NCBI GenBank assembly: GCA_046533095.1
Contig: JAJQRA010000001.1
Span: 43,875 to 107,874, forward strand
Direction: 5' to 3'
DNA from: ZAX-1 sp046533095
GTDB lineage: Bacteria; Bacillota; Clostridia; Lachnospirales; Lachnospiraceae
DNA: 64,000 nucleotides
Shown: one piece after another, positions 25,642-34,772 of the stretch
Layout: every line of letters begins with the position of its first letter
Numbering within the stretch: position 1 is the first letter of the stretch
Notes under the pieces: model-generated
The model's database searches: none
Told to the model about the DNA's origin: nothing
What the model saw: the letters and a program-made list of their open reading frames with translations, nothing else
Program-made: the position numbers and the translations under genes

Positions 25642-26484
25642 TTACCTCCTTTGCAAATGTTGGTTCAAAAAATCTAGCATGATTTGTTTTATTTCATCTT
25701 GAATAAAAAGCTCATCGGCGTGTTCTGCTCCCTCGATCAAAAATAGCTCTGCCGTGTTTCCCGCTGTTTCCAGTGCCTCGTACAGGTTTTCACTATGGGT
25801 GTAGGCAACTGAGCTGTCGTTTGTCCCATGAAGTAGCAGAAATGGCGGTGTGCCAGGCTTTACCAGATTTAAGGCATCCTCGTAGTTTTCAATATCGGCA
25901 GGCATCATGTTGCGTGTCACAAAACCTGTGGGCTCCAGTTCTTTCATCAGCGTTACAGGGCTAGTGGGACCATACCAAGAAACCACTGCTTGCACTGCAC
26001 TGGACTGGTCTAGATTGCTTCCCACATCATATTTGCCATCGGTAAGCCCGATAAGTGAAGCCAAATGCCCACCGGCAGACTCTCCCATTACGCAAATGCG
26101 TGTTGGATCCAGATGAAGTTCCTCCGCGTTTGCACGTAGCCAGCGGATTGCCTCTTTGATATCCTGCAGTTGCTCAGGATAGCGGGTGATGTGTGTAACA
26201 GGATAGTCCACGCTGGCAATGGCGTACCCATGCTTTGAAAACCACGTAAGCTCCGGCAACCACACCTTTCTATCCATTTGCATCCAGCCACCACCGCATA
26301 GCCAAACAATTACGGGTGCATGCTCTACTTTGATATCGTTTGCATAAAAACTGCGGGGGCGTAGCAGTGACAGGTACAGGGGGCGATTAGACGCATTGTC
26401 CCAATGCATGCGCTGCCCATAGACAAATTCGTCTCCTAGATAAACCGCACACTCTTTTTTCTCAATTTTGATGATCTGTTTCAT
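25642..26484 (-). CDS. Alpha/beta hydrolase, esterase/lipase (BD-FAE/Aes-like)
   Basis: 280 residues from MKQIIKIEKK, chosen because AAAGGAG lies just before it; an ATG six codons upstream overlaps that site. The oxyanion segment reads WLCGGGW instead of the usual HGGG. The nucleophile motif is VMGESAGGHLA. The acid and histidine are likely in LLHGTNDSSV and EGAEHADE. The family removes acyl or feruloyl groups from carbohydrates. It overlaps functionally with the hydrolase 4 bp downstream, and the pair with the symporter looks like one operon for uptake and de-esterification. Confidence 0.85.
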   Translation of the reverse strand: MKQIIKIEKKECAVYLGDEFVYGQRMHWDNASNRPLYLSLLRPRSFYANDIKVEHAPVIVWLCGGGWMQMDRKVWLPELTWFSKHGYAIASVDYPVTHITRYPEQLQDIKEAIRWLRANAEELHLDPTRICVMGESAGGHLASLIGLTDGKYDVGSNLDQSSAVQAVVSWYGPTSPVTLMKELEPTGFVTRNMMPADIENYEDALNLVKPGTPPFLLLHGTNDSSVAYTHSENLYEALETAGNTAELFLIEGAEHADELFIQDEIKQIMLDFLNQHLQRR

Positions 26485-26524
26485 TTTCCTCTCCTTTGCC
26501 ATATGTTATGTTTAAAGAATATAG

Positions 26525-26556
26525 CAAAAAACCAGCCGATTATAGCAGCTGGTTTT
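26525..26556 (-). terminator. Rho-independent terminator after the AraC-GH39 gene
   Basis: On the minus strand AAAACCAGC, an 11-base loop and GCTGGTTTTTT form a stem followed by a T-run. It lies 80 bp after the regulator stop and 40 bp before the esterase start, so it separates the two units or attenuates the operon. Confidence 0.85.
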
Positions 26557-26637
26557 CATGTTAATCGAATAATTCGGACCTCTTTTATGGATCGTTTTAT
26601 CAGTATGACTTGTAAATGTCAGATATAGGTCAAAATA

Positions 26638-29316
26638 CTAGGATTTTGAGGTCAATGGGGTGAGAAGAATCACCTGCACTTCATGCGGTTGGAGTAGGCT
26701 TTCAAACGCGAACTCTTCATCTATGTTGAGCGGCTGAATGCTGTAGCTCGGTTGGGAGACTTTATCCAAGTAATCTATCTCATTTTTTAACAGAGAGGCT
26801 GGAGCGCCCATCTTAGTCCAAGTGTCGAAAGAAGAGCCTTGCTCTGGTGTGATTGCATATTTGTGCATATTATATTGTCCAGGAACAAGCCCAGATAAAT
26901 TAACTAAGAATTTCAACCCGCCACGTTGCACAAAGACACTGTATGCCTGCTTGGGATCGCTCAGCACTTTATACCGAAAGCGATACAGCTTATCATAATG
27001 GCAATAATGGCTGAGCACTATCTGTATTCCCTCATGGTTTTTCGTCACAAAAAACCCCTCGCCCGAGGCAAGCTTGGTATCGCCAATACGGTTTAAAAGC
27101 TGCATAGCACGCCACCCGCTTTTAGGGATTCCATTGTAGGTAAACAGCCCATAGCCACCATGAAAAGTGCTTCGAAATGCTGCCCGTTCCTCTAGCAGAT
27201 CGCTGAGCAGCCAATATCCAAAAGCCTCTGCATCATCATAATTTTCACATATGTTTTTGGTCAACCATGCTGATTTGTAACAGGTCTCGCTCGATAAATC
27301 CCTTTGCCAGAGAGTCGAATTCCATTCTTCAATCCAAACATCTAAGTGAGACAATCCATGCACCGCCAATACCTTTTTTAAATCATGCAACATCGTCCTG
27401 ATGAAATGTTCATCTCCGCTGAGCATCGCAGGGGAAGCCACCTGTGTAATCGTAAACTGTAGAAAATCATCTTCTTTTTCAAGCAAACTATATGGGTACC
27501 CTTGAATACAGATAAAATCTGGGATGCATTGATTCTCTATCACATATGCCAAGAATCTCCAAAAACTTCCGCCTTCTAAAAGCATGCCTGTGAACCCGCC
27601 AAATCCGCCAAAATGGATTTTCGCGTCAACTGCTTTCACGCTCTCATATGTTACCTGATAAAATGTTAGGTAGCTATCTAACGTCACACCGTCAGCAAAC
27701 ACTGGTAAATAGATGCCCATTGTTGTAAATCGCCATTGTCTCACATTATCTAAGCCATATCGCTCTACAAAATGCTGGAGCAGACCTTGGATTAAAAACC
27801 GCCACTTCCGCTCGTCTTCATCACGATAAATCGAATGAAAACTAACACGATCATAAACTCTTAATTTTTCTTTGGCAAGCAATTCTGGCATATTGCTAAG
27901 TTCGATATATGGTTTCAGTCCGATCGAAAGAATGAAATCAAACAACATATCTATATAAGAAAATTCTAAAAATGGTTCGCCATCTTCGTCTTGATAATAA
28001 AGGTGCATGTCGTCATCTAAGATTCCATGGAAGCACAGATATTCAAACCCTATCTCGTCTTGCGCCTGTTTAAGTCTAGCTTGTATCTCCGCCATTAATC
28101 CATCGCGCGCATATCCGATATTGATGAGTTTACGCCAAGTATGCCTAAGCGGTATGTCCTCGGAGCAATCCTTCGTAAGCATCCTGACTTTAATATTACG
28201 TTTTTCGACGGGAAGCGGCTCCGTTTTAGGCTCCATGCTTTGCTCATTTTTCTGGGCATATTGAAGCAAAATAGAAATGCCATTTTCCCTTGTTTCTGGA
28301 TATGCCTCTTCTACAAATGGCGCATGGGACACATTGCTAGATGAGGATTTCTTTTCTTCTTTGTTTTTCCGATATTGTTTTGGAGTCTGCCCATATCGTT
28401 CCTTGAAATATTTGATAAATAAATTTACATCATTAAATCCACTATTGTATGCAATTTCCGTAGTGGATGAATTTCCAGATAATAGTTCGGAAATAGCATT
28501 CTGGGTACGTAGATTTACAAGGTAGGTGGTGAATGTTGTCCCCGTATACTTTTTGAAAAATCGCGTCAGATAGCCTATCGAAAGGTATTCTTCTTGGGCG
28601 ATTTCCTTGAGTGTAATCTGTTCGTTCCAATGCAAATGGATGTAATTCATGATTCTCTTGTATCGATTCAATATGTTTTCGTGGTCTTTTAGGGAATCAT
28701 CTCTTTCGTCTGCAACCAGAAAATTATCCATAATGATACTAAGCAGTTGTATCGTACTTGAGACGATGTGCGTCTCATTTTGTGCCACGCCTTGGAAATA
28801 TGCTTGGAAAATCTCCGCATACAAAATTCGTATCTGGTCGTACTGCCCAGTGGCGCCAGCGAAATCTCCTGCTATGTAACAGTCTGCCCGCATTCCATCC
28901 TTGTAAAATCCAGCGATTTGCAGGATTTTCTGCGGGACATGGATAATCATTACACTACTTTTTTCATCACAAGACAAGGTGTACTGTGCGAATGGATTCA
29001 TGACGAGCAAGCCACCTTGCAGCAGCTCATACCGTTTTGATTCGGCGATAATCACGTTTTTTCCTTGTATGCCATAAAGAACAAGCAGGTCCGATTGAAT
29101 CTGGACATCAGTTTCCTGATTTTGAACCAATTCAATTGAAATCGATTTTGACTGTTCCATATCAGTACACTCCCTTTTCATCATTGATATCTGTTTATTT
29201 TGGAAACGAATGCTGCCTGCCATTTCTTTAAGTACAAGAGGTGATATTTTTGTTAGCGACTTTGATATAGCATCATCAAAATAATGTGCAAAATATATTT
29301 CACTGGCGCTTTTCAC
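26638..29316 (-). CDS. AraC-family regulator fused to a GH39-like domain
   Basis: 892 residues. An N-terminal cupin-like sensor region (about 60-150) is followed by a double helix-turn-helix AraC domain (about 217-317: ITLKEIAQEEYLSIGYLTRF, IAYNSGFNDVNLFIKYFKER). A polar linker leads to a GH39 beta-xylosidase-like barrel (about 385-800). The nucleophile region WIEEWNST (661-668) is kept, but where GH39 enzymes have the acid/base motif near W-x-FEVWNEP this protein has VRQWRFTTMGIYLP (525-538). It therefore looks like a sugar-sensing, hydrolase-dead regulator. It lies upstream of the esterase/symporter genes and probably controls them. The start is a GTG without a strong ribosome site. Confidence 0.85.
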   Translation of the reverse strand: MKSASEIYFAHYFDDAISKSLTKISPLVLKEMAGSIRFQNKQISMMKRECTDMEQSKSISIELVQNQETDVQIQSDLLVLYGIQGKNVIIAESKRYELLQGGLLVMNPFAQYTLSCDEKSSVMIIHVPQKILQIAGFYKDGMRADCYIAGDFAGATGQYDQIRILYAEIFQAYFQGVAQNETHIVSSTIQLLSIIMDNFLVADERDDSLKDHENILNRYKRIMNYIHLHWNEQITLKEIAQEEYLSIGYLTRFFKKYTGTTFTTYLVNLRTQNAISELLSGNSSTTEIAYNSGFNDVNLFIKYFKERYGQTPKQYRKNKEEKKSSSSNVSHAPFVEEAYPETRENGISILLQYAQKNEQSMEPKTEPLPVEKRNIKVRMLTKDCSEDIPLRHTWRKLINIGYARDGLMAEIQARLKQAQDEIGFEYLCFHGILDDDMHLYYQDEDGEPFLEFSYIDMLFDFILSIGLKPYIELSNMPELLAKEKLRVYDRVSFHSIYRDEDERKWRFLIQGLLQHFVERYGLDNVRQWRFTTMGIYLPVFADGVTLDSYLTFYQVTYESVKAVDAKIHFGGFGGFTGMLLEGGSFWRFLAYVIENQCIPDFICIQGYPYSLLEKEDDFLQFTITQVASPAMLSGDEHFIRTMLHDLKKVLAVHGLSHLDVWIEEWNSTLWQRDLSSETCYKSAWLTKNICENYDDAEAFGYWLLSDLLEERAAFRSTFHGGYGLFTYNGIPKSGWRAMQLLNRIGDTKLASGEGFFVTKNHEGIQIVLSHYCHYDKLYRFRYKVLSDPKQAYSVFVQRGGLKFLVNLSGLVPGQYNMHKYAITPEQGSSFDTWTKMGAPASLLKNEIDYLDKVSQPSYSIQPLNIDEEFAFESLLQPHEVQVILLTPLTSKS

Positions 29317-29372
29317 TGCTGTTTTATCATATTATTCTGATTGTGGGCATTTTGTATTTTTCTTGTAATTTA

Positions 29373-30164
29373 TCATGCTTTTGTCGTGGCCCGGATCGCT
29401 TCTTTCATTTCTTTCGTATACGCATAGACGGCATCTACGCTATCCGTACCATACTGTTCCACTATTTTTACAATGGCGCTTCCTACAATGACACCATCGG
29501 CAAGGTTTGCCATCGTGGCGGCCTGCTCTGGCGTCGATATGCCAAAGCCTATCGCACAGGGAGTCGTAGAAACCTGTTTTACCTGATCTATCATTGCTTT
29601 TATGTCTGTATTGATCTTTTGGCGCACACCGGTTACGCCAAGCGACGATACACAGTATAAAAAGCCTTTGGACTCTTTTGCTATCATCGCGATTCGTTCT
29701 TTTGAGGTCGGTGCTATCATTAAAATCAAATCTATTTCATGCTCGCTGCAAATATCCGCTAATTCATCGCGCTCCTCAAACGGCATGTCTGGCACGATGA
29801 CGCCATCGATTCCGCAAGATTTGGCGTTTTCCATGAATTTTGCTTTCCCATAGGTATAAATCGGGTTTAGATACGTCATAAAAAGCAATGGCGTGTCTAT
29901 TTGTTTACGCACCCTCTTTACCATGGAAAACAGTTTGTCCGTGGTGCACCCGGAAGCAAGGGCACGTTCATCAGCGGATTGTATGACAATTCCCTCGGCA
30001 ACCGGATCTGAAAACGGGATACCAATTTCGATTACATCTGCACCCGCTTTGGCCATCGCCAAAATCAATTTTTCACTCGTTTCAATTGTAGGGTCGCCGC
30101 CTGTAATAAATGTTACAAATGCTTTTTTTTCAAATGCTTTCTCAATCCTATTTGTCTTACTCAC
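29373..30164 (-). CDS. trpA: Tryptophan synthase alpha subunit
   Basis: 263 residues from the GTG at 30162-30164 (VSKTNRIEKAFEKKAFVTF), which overlaps the trpB end by 8 bp. It cleaves indole-3-glycerol phosphate to indole and glyceraldehyde phosphate. The catalytic Glu is in DVIEIGIPFSDPVAEG and the Asp in GVIVPDMPFEE. GVTGVR and GFGISTPEQA bind phosphate. A frame open further upstream (to 30227) lies inside trpB and is not needed. It is the last gene of the trp operon. No clear terminator precedes the next gene start 57 bp upstream of its flank. Confidence 0.96.
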   Translation of the reverse strand: MSKTNRIEKAFEKKAFVTFITGGDPTIETSEKLILAMAKAGADVIEIGIPFSDPVAEGIVIQSADERALASGCTTDKLFSMVKRVRKQIDTPLLFMTYLNPIYTYGKAKFMENAKSCGIDGVIVPDMPFEERDELADICSEHEIDLILMIAPTSKERIAMIAKESKGFLYCVSSLGVTGVRQKINTDIKAMIDQVKQVSTTPCAIGFGISTPEQAATMANLADGVIVGSAIVKIVEQYGTDSVDAVYAYTKEMKEAIRATTKA

Positions 30165-31347
30165 TGATTTCCACCCCCCGATAGCGTGCGATAGCCACAG
30201 CATCTTTGTCGCCTCTTCCTGATACATTGATAACGATGATTTGCTCTTTGCCCATCGTTGGCGCTAATTTTTTGGCATAGGCAACGGCATGTGCGCTTTC
30301 TACTGCCGGAATGATCCCTTCCGTACGCGATAGGTATTCAAATGCTTCGACCGCTTCCTCGTCCGTTACCGGAACATAGACTGCCCGCCCTATATCATAA
30401 AGGTGGGCATGTTCTGGACCTATCCCCGGATAGTCAAGCCCTGCCGATATGGAATATACCGGGGCAATTTGACCATATTCGTCTTGACAAAAGTAGGACT
30501 TCATTCCGTGGAAAACACCGACAGAGCCATTTGCGATTGTCGCCGCATTGCTTGGATTGTCAACCCCAAGCCCTGCCGCTTCACAGCCAATCAGCTGTAC
30601 GGATGTATCCTCTATAAATTCATAAAAAGCGCCCATTGCATTACTTCCGCCACCCACACAAGCGATGATGGCATCCGGCAGCGTTCCTTCAGCTTTTAAA
30701 ATCTGCTCTTTTATCTCTTCGCCGATGATTTTTTGAAAATCGCGTACGATGGTTGGAAACGGAGCCGGCCCCATAACCGAACCGAGCACGTAATGGGTAT
30801 CGTCCATGCGCGCCGTCCATTCCCTTAAGGTTTCGTTTACAGCATCTTTTAGTGTTGCTGTGCCACTTGTTACCGTGTGGACTTTTGCGCCAAGCAGTTC
30901 CATGCGGTATACATTTAATGCTTGGCGCTGCGTGTCCTCGCGTCCCATGTATACTTCACATTCCATGTCCATTAGCGCCGCTGCCGTCGCCGTCGCCACG
31001 CCATGCTGCCCTGCCCCTGTTTCAGCTATAACGCGCGTTTTCCCCATCTTTTTTGCCAATAGGACTTGCCCTAATACGTTGTTTATCTTGTGTGAACCTG
31101 TATGGTTTAAATCTTCGCGCTTTAAATAAATTTTTGCCCCGCCAAGCAGACGCGTCATTTTTTCTGCATAGTATAGAATGGATGGCCTCCCCGCATAGTT
31201 TTGCAATAATTTCGACAATTCGTCTTTAAATGTAGGGTCGTCTTTATACCGGTTATATGCCTCCTCTAGTTCCTGCACTGCTTTCATAAGCGTTTCTGGT
31301 ATATATTGACCACCATACACTCCAAATCTCCCTTTTTTACCCATCAT
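30157..31347 (-). CDS. trpB: Tryptophan synthase beta subunit
   Basis: 396 residues, the standard length of the TrpB1 type. It condenses indole with serine using pyridoxal phosphate. The PLP lysine is Lys87 in NHTGSHKINN. The family motifs GRFGVYGGQYIPETLM, ETGAGQHGVATAT and VGGGSNAMG are all intact. ATG follows GGAGAA. The stop overlaps the trpA GTG by 8 bp, which suits the tight alpha-beta complex. The upstream gap to trpF is 80 bp and holds the duplicated trpF 3' end. Confidence 0.97.
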   Translation of the reverse strand: MMGKKGRFGVYGGQYIPETLMKAVQELEEAYNRYKDDPTFKDELSKLLQNYAGRPSILYYAEKMTRLLGGAKIYLKREDLNHTGSHKINNVLGQVLLAKKMGKTRVIAETGAGQHGVATATAAALMDMECEVYMGREDTQRQALNVYRMELLGAKVHTVTSGTATLKDAVNETLREWTARMDDTHYVLGSVMGPAPFPTIVRDFQKIIGEEIKEQILKAEGTLPDAIIACVGGGSNAMGAFYEFIEDTSVQLIGCEAAGLGVDNPSNAATIANGSVGVFHGMKSYFCQDEYGQIAPVYSISAGLDYPGIGPEHAHLYDIGRAVYVPVTDEEAVEAFEYLSRTEGIIPAVESAHAVAYAKKLAPTMGKEQIIVINVSGRGDKDAVAIARYRGVEISE

Positions 31348-31356
31348 TTCTCCTTT

Positions 31357-31486
31357 TATTTGCTTTTACGTACTTTATTTACGATAGCTTGAATTTTATC
31401 GTAATCTTTTCGCCTTTTTTTCTCTTTCTATTTGCTTTCACGTACTTTACTTACGATAGCTTGAATTTTATCGTAATCTTTTTGCC
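31357..31486. repeat. Tandem duplication of the trpF 3' end, period 72 bp
   Basis: A block of about 57 bp beginning tatttgctttyacgtacttt occurs at 31357 and 31429. The second copy is the authentic trpF end (codons for KIQAIVSKVRESK and stop). The first lies beyond the stop and repeats those codons with its own TAA. Confidence 0.92.
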
Positions 31487-32030
31487 CTTTTGTTTCAACA
31501 CCACTGCTTATATCGATGGCGAAAGGCCTTGTTTTTTCGATTGCAGTGCGGATAGTTCCTATCGTTAGGCCACCTGCCAAGAAGAATGGCCTGTTTACTG
31601 TTCCAATTAAATCCCAGTCAAAACTCTCTCCGGTGCCGCCACCTTTGTTATCGAACAGCAGATAGTCCGCCAGCGTGGCAATCTGCTGTTGTGCATCGCC
31701 TTTGTTTAAAATCGAAACGGACTTTATGATCTTTTTTCCAGTCAGTGATTTTATTTCTTCTATATAGCGTTCGTCCTCGTTCCCATGAAGTTGAATCATA
31801 TCTATTGTTCCACTTTTTGCAATTTCTACGATTTTTTCGATTTTTTCATCAACGAAAATACCAACGGGAACGATTTCGCTACACAATTTGCTGCGCAACT
31901 GAAAGGCCTGTTCTCGTGTTACATGGCGACGGCTTTGCGCAAAAACAAACCCGGCATAGTCCGGCTGCGCCTCATTTACTGCTTCGATGTCACAAGGGCG
32001 TGTTAAGCCGCAGATTTTTATTTTAACCAC
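31428..32030 (-). CDS. trpF: Phosphoribosylanthranilate isomerase
   Basis: 200 residues from the GTG at 32028-32030 (VVKIKICGLTRP). It is preceded by GGGGGG at a spacing of 9; the ATG at 32039 directly abuts that site. The enzyme isomerises phosphoribosylanthranilate in tryptophan synthesis. The catalytic Cys is in KICGLTRP, and the Asp lies in FAIDISSGVE. FLAGGLTIGTI binds phosphate. It is located between trpC and trpB in the operon. Confidence 0.95.
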   Translation of the reverse strand: MVKIKICGLTRPCDIEAVNEAQPDYAGFVFAQSRRHVTREQAFQLRSKLCSEIVPVGIFVDEKIEKIVEIAKSGTIDMIQLHGNEDERYIEEIKSLTGKKIIKSVSILNKGDAQQQIATLADYLLFDNKGGGTGESFDWDLIGTVNRPFFLAGGLTIGTIRTAIEKTRPFAIDISSGVETKGQKDYDKIQAIVSKVRESK

Positions 32031-32066
32031 TAGAATCATCCCCCCTTTTCTTACTACTATGGCACG

Positions 32067-32957
32067 CTAACATGAACCTCGCAGTTTTAAAAGTTCCGCC
32101 GCTTTGTCTGTACTGCGCATAAATGTTTCACCAATTAGTACCGCGTCAGTTCCTATCGCACGTAGCCGTTTTATATCCTGTGGTGTTTGTATGCCGCTTT
32201 CCGATAGGAATATTTTATCTTTTGGAACATATGGGCGTAACCGTTCGCTCACTGCGACATCAACTGTAAATGTTTTTAGGTCGCGGTTGTTTACGCCTAT
32301 GATTCGTGCATCTGCCTTTACTGCCGATTCTATTTCTTGTTTTGTATGCGTTTCCACCAGTGCAGAAAGACCCAAGCGATGCGCTGTTTGAAGATAGGCT
32401 GTAAGTTCGTCGCCCAATAGTGCACAGATCAGCAATACAGCACTTGCACCCATTACTTTCGCTTCATAAATCATGTAGGGATCTACCGTGAAATCTTTTC
32501 GCAAGAGGGGTGTCGAAACTTCTTTTGCTATTTGCGTGAAATAACTGTCGCTCCCTTTAAAATAGTGTGGCTCTGTCAAAACTGAGATTGCCGCGATACC
32601 CGCCGCTTCATATTCTTTGGCAATTTGCACATAGGGGAACTGCTCGGCTATGATGCCTTTTGTCGGAGACGCTTTCTTTACTTCGCCTATAAACGAGATA
32701 TCTGATGTTCGTAATGCTTTTTCAAAACGAAAAGGCTCATTCGTCCCATCGTCACCAAGATCACGCGCAGCATTTGCCTGTTGTGCCAAGTCCACCATTT
32801 CTTCAAACGGTATCCTCTTCTTTTTTTCGTTTATACGCTCCCTTGTGTAATCAGCTATTTCTTCTAATATATTTTTATTTGATGTACTTGTATTCAAACT
32901 ATTTGCATTTGAGCTGCTTTCCTTTGATCGATTCGTATCCACTCTATTTTTATCCAA
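32067..32957 (-). CDS. trpC: Indole-3-glycerol phosphate synthase
   Basis: 296 residues from a TTG at 32955-32957 preceded by GGAG. The enzyme closes the indole ring of the tryptophan precursor. The barrel is complete: GEVKKASPTKGII with the catalytic lysine, LRKDFTVDPYMIYEA, ALVETHTKQE, GVNNRDLKTF and LSESGIQT. The first 28 residues are an Asn/Ser-rich extension absent from typical family members. The start of the extension lies 12 bp behind the trpD stop, and no better start is seen at the usual family N terminus. Confidence 0.95.
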   Translation of the reverse strand: MDKNRVDTNRSKESSSNANSLNTSTSNKNILEEIADYTRERINEKKKRIPFEEMVDLAQQANAARDLGDDGTNEPFRFEKALRTSDISFIGEVKKASPTKGIIAEQFPYVQIAKEYEAAGIAAISVLTEPHYFKGSDSYFTQIAKEVSTPLLRKDFTVDPYMIYEAKVMGASAVLLICALLGDELTAYLQTAHRLGLSALVETHTKQEIESAVKADARIIGVNNRDLKTFTVDVAVSERLRPYVPKDKIFLSESGIQTPQDIKRLRAIGTDAVLIGETFMRSTDKAAELLKLRGSC

Positions 32958-32969
32958 ATTTCTTATCTC

Positions 32970-33977
32970 CTATTCGGCAGAACAGCGTATAAACTCGTTT
33001 AGCTTTTCCATCGCTTTCCCGCTGTCTATCATTTGCTCCGCTATTTTGATGCCTGTTTGTATGGAATCGTATGTTCCGGAAATGTAGAGTGCGGCCGCGG
33101 CATTTAGTACAGCGGCATTGCGTTTTGCGCCTTTTTCCCCGCTTAATACTGCACGCAATATATCTGCATTTTCGGCAGGCAGTCCTCCACGCAGTTCTTC
33201 TTTGCCACAGCGGGTAAAGCCGAATTGCTCCGGGGTAAGTTCGTAGCTTTTTAACACCCCATCTTTTACTTCGCATACGCTTGTCGGCGCGCTTAGCGAT
33301 ATCTCGTCAAGGCTATCCTGCCCGAATACGACCATTGCATTTTTCACACCTAAATTCAAGAGTACCTGTGCAAGCGGCTCAACTAGTTCTTGGTCATAAA
33401 CGCCCATAAGCTCCATGCTTGCCCCGGCCGGATTGGTAAGTGGCCCTAAGATATTAAACACGGTGCGTATGCCAAGCTCACGTCTAATCGGAGCGACATA
33501 TTTCATTGCAATATGATAATTTTGTGCGAATAAAAAGCAGATGCCTATTTCTTTTAGTAGTTCTGCACTCTTTTTTGGAGATACGCTTATGTTTACGCCT
33601 AGGGATTCAAGCACATCTGCCGCACCGCATTTGCTTGACGCTGAACGGTTTCCATGTTTCGCCACAGGCACGCCCGCCGCCGCCGTGATCAGTGCCGCTG
33701 TCGTTGATATGTTAAAGGAGTTAGATCCATCGCCACCCGTTCCAACGATTTCAAGTGCATCGACATCATGTAACAGCCGAATACAATGCTTGCGCATCCC
33801 GGCGGCAGATGCTGTTATCTCGTCTATCGTTTCGCCCTTTAGGCTAAGGGCGGTCAAATATGCGCTCATCTGTACATCTGACGCATCGCCACCCATGATT
33901 TCGTGCATGACCGCCTCGGCTATTTCGTAAGTCAAATTTTCTTTTTTCGCCAGTCCTAAAATTGCTTCTTTAATCAT
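32970..33977 (-). CDS. trpD: Anthranilate phosphoribosyltransferase
   Basis: 335 residues from MIKEAILGLAKK, whose ATG follows GAGGGAAATT. An ATG four codons earlier overlaps this ribosome site. It transfers the phosphoribosyl group of PRPP to anthranilate. Family motifs are VGTGGDGSNSFNIST for PRPP, KHGNRSASSKCGAADVLE for anthranilate and FLFAQNYHIAMK. Downstream trpC starts 12 bp on. Upstream is an 88-bp gap that holds a duplicated copy of the trpG end. Confidence 0.96.
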   Translation of the reverse strand: MIKEAILGLAKKENLTYEIAEAVMHEIMGGDASDVQMSAYLTALSLKGETIDEITASAAGMRKHCIRLLHDVDALEIVGTGGDGSNSFNISTTAALITAAAGVPVAKHGNRSASSKCGAADVLESLGVNISVSPKKSAELLKEIGICFLFAQNYHIAMKYVAPIRRELGIRTVFNILGPLTNPAGASMELMGVYDQELVEPLAQVLLNLGVKNAMVVFGQDSLDEISLSAPTSVCEVKDGVLKSYELTPEQFGFTRCGKEELRGGLPAENADILRAVLSGEKGAKRNAAVLNAAAALYISGTYDSIQTGIKIAEQMIDSGKAMEKLNEFIRCSAE

Positions 33978-34000
33978 AATTTCCCTCATTTCTATGTTTA

Positions 34001-34097
34001 TTTTTCATTCTACTGTCCTTGCCGGGTTCGATGAAAAAGGGCAAGAACTAAAAATTATTTCTTTTTCATTCTACTGTCCTTGCCGGGTTCGGTGAAA
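34001..34097. repeat. Tandem duplication of the trpG 3' end, period 61 bp
   Basis: A 36-bp block (tttttcattctactgtcctt, then gccgggttcgRtgaaa) starts at 34001 and 34062. The second is the coding end of trpG (NPARTVE and stop), the first a copy downstream, with one mismatch. Confidence 0.9.
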
Positions 34098-34659
34098 GAT
34101 TCAAAAAATTTTTTAATATTTCGTTTCCTTGTGGCGTTAATATGGATTCAGGGTGAAACTGCACGCCATAAATCTTATGCTTCTTATGGCTCACTGCCAT
34201 GATTTCGCCGTCTTTTGCCCGTGCCGTTATCGAAAGTTCATCGGGCAGCGTGTGCTCTATCCCGGCTAGGGAATGATATCTTGCCGCATTGATCGATGGA
34301 TTTAATCCGTAAAACAGTGGGCACTGCGTGTCGACCTCTACCTGTGACATCTTGCCATGCATGATCTGCTTTGCATAGGAAACAGTGCCGCCGAATGCCT
34401 CAAAAATAGCCTGATGACCAAGGCATACGCCTAGGATTGGTATGCTTTTTCCGAGCGTTTTTACTGCTTCAATGCAGATGCCGGCTCCACTTGGCCGACC
34501 CGGACCCGGCGACAGCACGATGTGCGTGGGCGCAAGTTTTTTAATTTCGATGGTTGTCATCTCATCATTTCTTACTACTTTTATGTCAGGGTTTTGCACG
34601 CCAATCAGCTGATATAAATTATAGGAAAAGCTGTCGTAGTTGTCGATTAGCAATATCAT
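34066..34659 (-). CDS. trpG: Anthranilate synthase glutamine amidotransferase component
   Basis: 197 residues, a class I amidotransferase that supplies ammonia to TrpE. The triad is visible: Cys in GVCLGHQAI, His and Glu in VQFHPES. The opening MILLIDNYDSFSYNL is typical. Similar proteins also serve p-aminobenzoate synthesis (PabA), and a dual role is possible because no separate pabA is seen. The start codon lies inside the copied trpE/trpG junction (34651-34772). Confidence 0.95.
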   Translation of the reverse strand: MILLIDNYDSFSYNLYQLIGVQNPDIKVVRNDEMTTIEIKKLAPTHIVLSPGPGRPSGAGICIEAVKTLGKSIPILGVCLGHQAIFEAFGGTVSYAKQIMHGKMSQVEVDTQCPLFYGLNPSINAARYHSLAGIEHTLPDELSITARAKDGEIMAVSHKKHKIYGVQFHPESILTPQGNEILKNFLNLSPNPARTVE

Positions 34660-34772
34660 TCATCAATTCCCCCTTTCGCTTGTTCAATTGCCGATGCTAC
34701 AATCTTGTCATTGTTTATTGACAATATCATTCATCAATCCCCCCTTCCGCTTGTTCAATTGCCGATACTACA
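34651..34772. repeat. Tandem duplication of the trpE-trpG junction, period 71 bp
   Basis: About 51 bp starting caatatcattcatcaat occurs at 34651 and 34722. Each copy contains the end of trpE (AIEQA.GGIDE, stop) overlapping an ATGA start. The upstream copy ends the real trpE and starts a dead-end short frame. The downstream copy carries the working trpG start. The ancestral genes must have overlapped by 4 bp. Confidence 0.92.
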
